A DNA stretch of 64,000 nt from JAUVKA01 sp964465145 (lineage in GTDB: Bacteria > Bacteroidota > Bacteroidia > Bacteroidales > UBA12481). Position 1 is the first letter of the stretch. Each line of letters opens with the position of its first letter. The stretch is from NCBI GenBank assembly GCA_964465145.1, contig CAYXJR010000013.1, positions 1 through 64,000 of the forward strand. Reading direction: 5' to 3'. The translations under genes were made by a program, and so were the position numbers. The notes below the pieces were generated by a model. That model had not been told where the DNA came from. It did no database searches and saw nothing but the letters and a program-made list of their open reading frames with translations. Positions 63,601 through 64,000 of the stretch are shown here, piece by piece.

Positions 63601-64000
63601 ATGGTGTCCATTACCAAACCTGGACTGCCAGAGATTGGCAAGAATTGCACAGAAAGATATTTGGGAATTTGTTTATTGAGGAGCAATCAGATGAAAAACA
63701 TTGGGCAGGCATACATGAGGTTCCGGATAATGAGATATGGTCCATCAAGGAGGTACAGAGAGAGCGGCTAATAGCATATATCAAACAAAGGTTGAGAAAG
63801 AATTCAATTCGAAGACATGAGCCTCCAAATCAGGTGATGAATATTGTAAATGCTTTGAATGACAAGACTTTGACGATTGGATTTGCCAGACGTTTTGCCA
63901 CATATAAAAGAGCTAATTTATTATTTAGGGATTTAGAACGCTTATCCTCCATTGTTAATAATGAGGGCAGAGAAGTTCAGTTTGTTTTTGCAGGAAAGGC
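60696..64000 (+). CDS. Fused glycogen synthase (GT3-like) and alpha-glucan phosphorylase (GT35), 3' end outside window
   Basis: The frame is open from ATG 60696 to the window end (1101 codons). Residues 1-560 resemble eukaryotic-type glycogen synthase (GT3): F-E-V-S-W-E-V-C-N-K-V-G-G-I-H-T-V-I near residues 11-28, and the later Y-Y-E-P-W-G-Y-T-P-L-E-S-L. Around residue 583 a DUF3417-type linker (L-N-E-I-A-R-N-I-W-W-S-W) begins. From about residue 667 it is a GT35 phosphorylase: Y-F-S-M-E-Y-G-F-H, S-G-G-L-G-I-L-A-G-D and T-T-H-T-P-V-P-A-G-H-D near residue 870. The pyridoxal-phosphate lysine lies beyond the window. It combines synthesis and phosphorolysis of glycogen in one chain. Confidence 0.88.
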   Translation, partial: MKNECWPDVAFEVSWEVCNKVGGIHTVISTKIPEMDSRLGEQYITIGPDIWREEHQNPEFIEEDSLFKGWHREAAKQGLKISVGRWNIASKPIAIIVDFTPLIARKDEIFSKAWENWKLDSLTGPWDYVEAALFGYASGLVIKSYTDYYRNTKALAHFHEWMTGMGLLYLDEFAPYIGKIFTTHATVMGRSLAGNGYPLYEKLTEFKTDELSTQLGVRAKHSLEKLAAEKADCFTTVSEITGKECEQFLNKKPDIITPNGFNPGFVPDPAEMEIKKVESRSILAKVASAVLGKEIDSDSMFIGTSGRYEFRNKGLDLFIESLSYLNQDPKLKRNIVAFILVPANHYGPRQSVADRLLNKTAEVKGSPYLTHNLHDAQDDSIIKALERLHLTNQSSDRVKVIFIPSYLNGQDGILNLNYYEALMGLDLTLFPSYYEPWGYTPLESLVFGVPTLTTNLAGFGLWLQENFTQQKDQPFFVVDRLHLDSAGIIQLMAEKVEELSEIDPDGLSVLRKKAHILAQSANWSVFFARYEEAYCLAMGKTGLMEIPERELPPSVDETRVVLNRKANDPVWKNVAVESILPVSLAGLNEIARNIWWSWNYKAEALFEEIDHELWASVDNNPIKLLRLVPYTRLLNLVDSENFRTKYDEVLREFKEYQGLKSQATGPQIAYFSMEYGFHSSLKIYSGGLGILAGDYLKEASDRNIKLFGVGLLYRLGYFKQHLTLSGDQISENLREEFSEIPVLPVFDEQNQIMTIQVAFPGRIVHARVWKALIGRVDLYLLDTDCEANNQEDRYITDNLYGGDEEHRLKQEMILGVGGVRMIGNLGIRPDIYHCNEGHSAFIGLERIRRMMEAKLFKFDESLEIVRASTLFTTHTPVPAGHDSFNEDLVRTYMGHYPQRINITWDEFINLGRIQPGNRNEKFSMSYLASNLSQEINAVSKLHGEVTRNMFCNLWKGYYPEEMHIGYVTNGVHYQTWTARDWQELHRKIFGNLFIEEQSDEKHWAGIHEVPDNEIWSIKEVQRERLIAYIKQRLRKNSIRRHEPPNQVMNIVNALNDKTLTIGFARRFATYKRANLLFRDLERLSSIVNNEGREVQFVFAGK

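Overview
The window looks like a chromosome segment from an anaerobic member of the Bacteroidota (Bacteroidales/Marinilabiliales-like). The grounds are gene families and signals rather than a database match. There are T9SS-type C-terminal sorting domains, a TonB-dependent receptor with an N-terminal carboxypeptidase-regulatory domain, a FISUMP protein, a YwqK/MORN protein and many lipoproteins. Promoters repeatedly follow the Bacteroidota pattern (TTG/TTTG, about 17-23 bp, TAnnTTTG) just upstream of genes. Citrate lyase, methylmalonyl-CoA epimerase, a 2[4Fe-4S] ferredoxin and a Nim-like protein suggest fermentative metabolism.

Layout. 1-3321 (-): a large GH38 alpha-mannosidase-like gene cut by the window start, followed by a perfect 24-copy heptamer array (3329-3496). 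3.6-7.2 kb (+): beta-helix lipoprotein, EEP-family lipoprotein and a decayed MFS transporter with two frameshifts and an internal deletion. 7.2-10.5 kb (-): tight operon of cca-type nucleotidyltransferase, flavin reductase-like protein and MFS transporter. 10.6-13.6 kb (+): thioredoxin, then a TPP riboswitch controlling a TonB receptor, so a probable thiamine outer-membrane transporter. 13.6-15.6 kb (-): beta-barrel protein and a tandem SGNH hydrolase. 15.7-21 kb: CPBP membrane protein, two SDR enzymes, a TPR protein and a family-5 solute-binding lipoprotein. 21-25.6 kb (-): YwqK protein, T9SS subtilase, xseA, Nim-like gene, xseB. 25.7-28.8 kb (-): dnaK with a sigma-54-like promoter, and a lipoprotein. 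29-33 kb: panB, RluA-type pseudouridine synthase, cytidine deaminase, glucosaminidase-LysM protein, fmt. 33.1-38.6 kb (-): overlapping operon of an LptF/G permease, two glycosyltransferases and ribBA, preceded by a START-like protein. 38.7-42.6 kb (+): tRNA(CAU) with terminator and a tRNA fragment, a DUF5107-TPR protein, OsmC. 42.7-44.7 kb (-): T9SS-CTD protein and FISUMP protein. 45.2-47.7 kb (+): queE and a PorE-like TPR/PD40/OmpA protein. 47.8-52 kb (-): Tricorn-like S41 peptidase and lipid kinase. 52.2-55.4 kb (+): methylmalonyl-CoA epimerase, a CitD-CitE fusion and CitF. 55.5-64 kb: a small ferredoxin (-) divergent from a glycogen cluster (+) of debranching enzyme, GT4 glycosyltransferase, GH57 enzyme and a GT3-GT35 fusion cut by the window end.

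Two large genes are open at the window edges (1-3321 and 60696-64000), and one small ferredoxin gene (55 codons) is easily missed. I see no phage, CRISPR or insertion sequence. The most unusual items are the glycogen cluster (synthase-phosphorylase fusion, debranching enzyme with Asp replaced by His in its W-G-R-D motif, and a promoter spacer made of CCGG repeats), the CitDE fusion, the sigma-54-like element before dnaK, and the 24-copy heptamer array.
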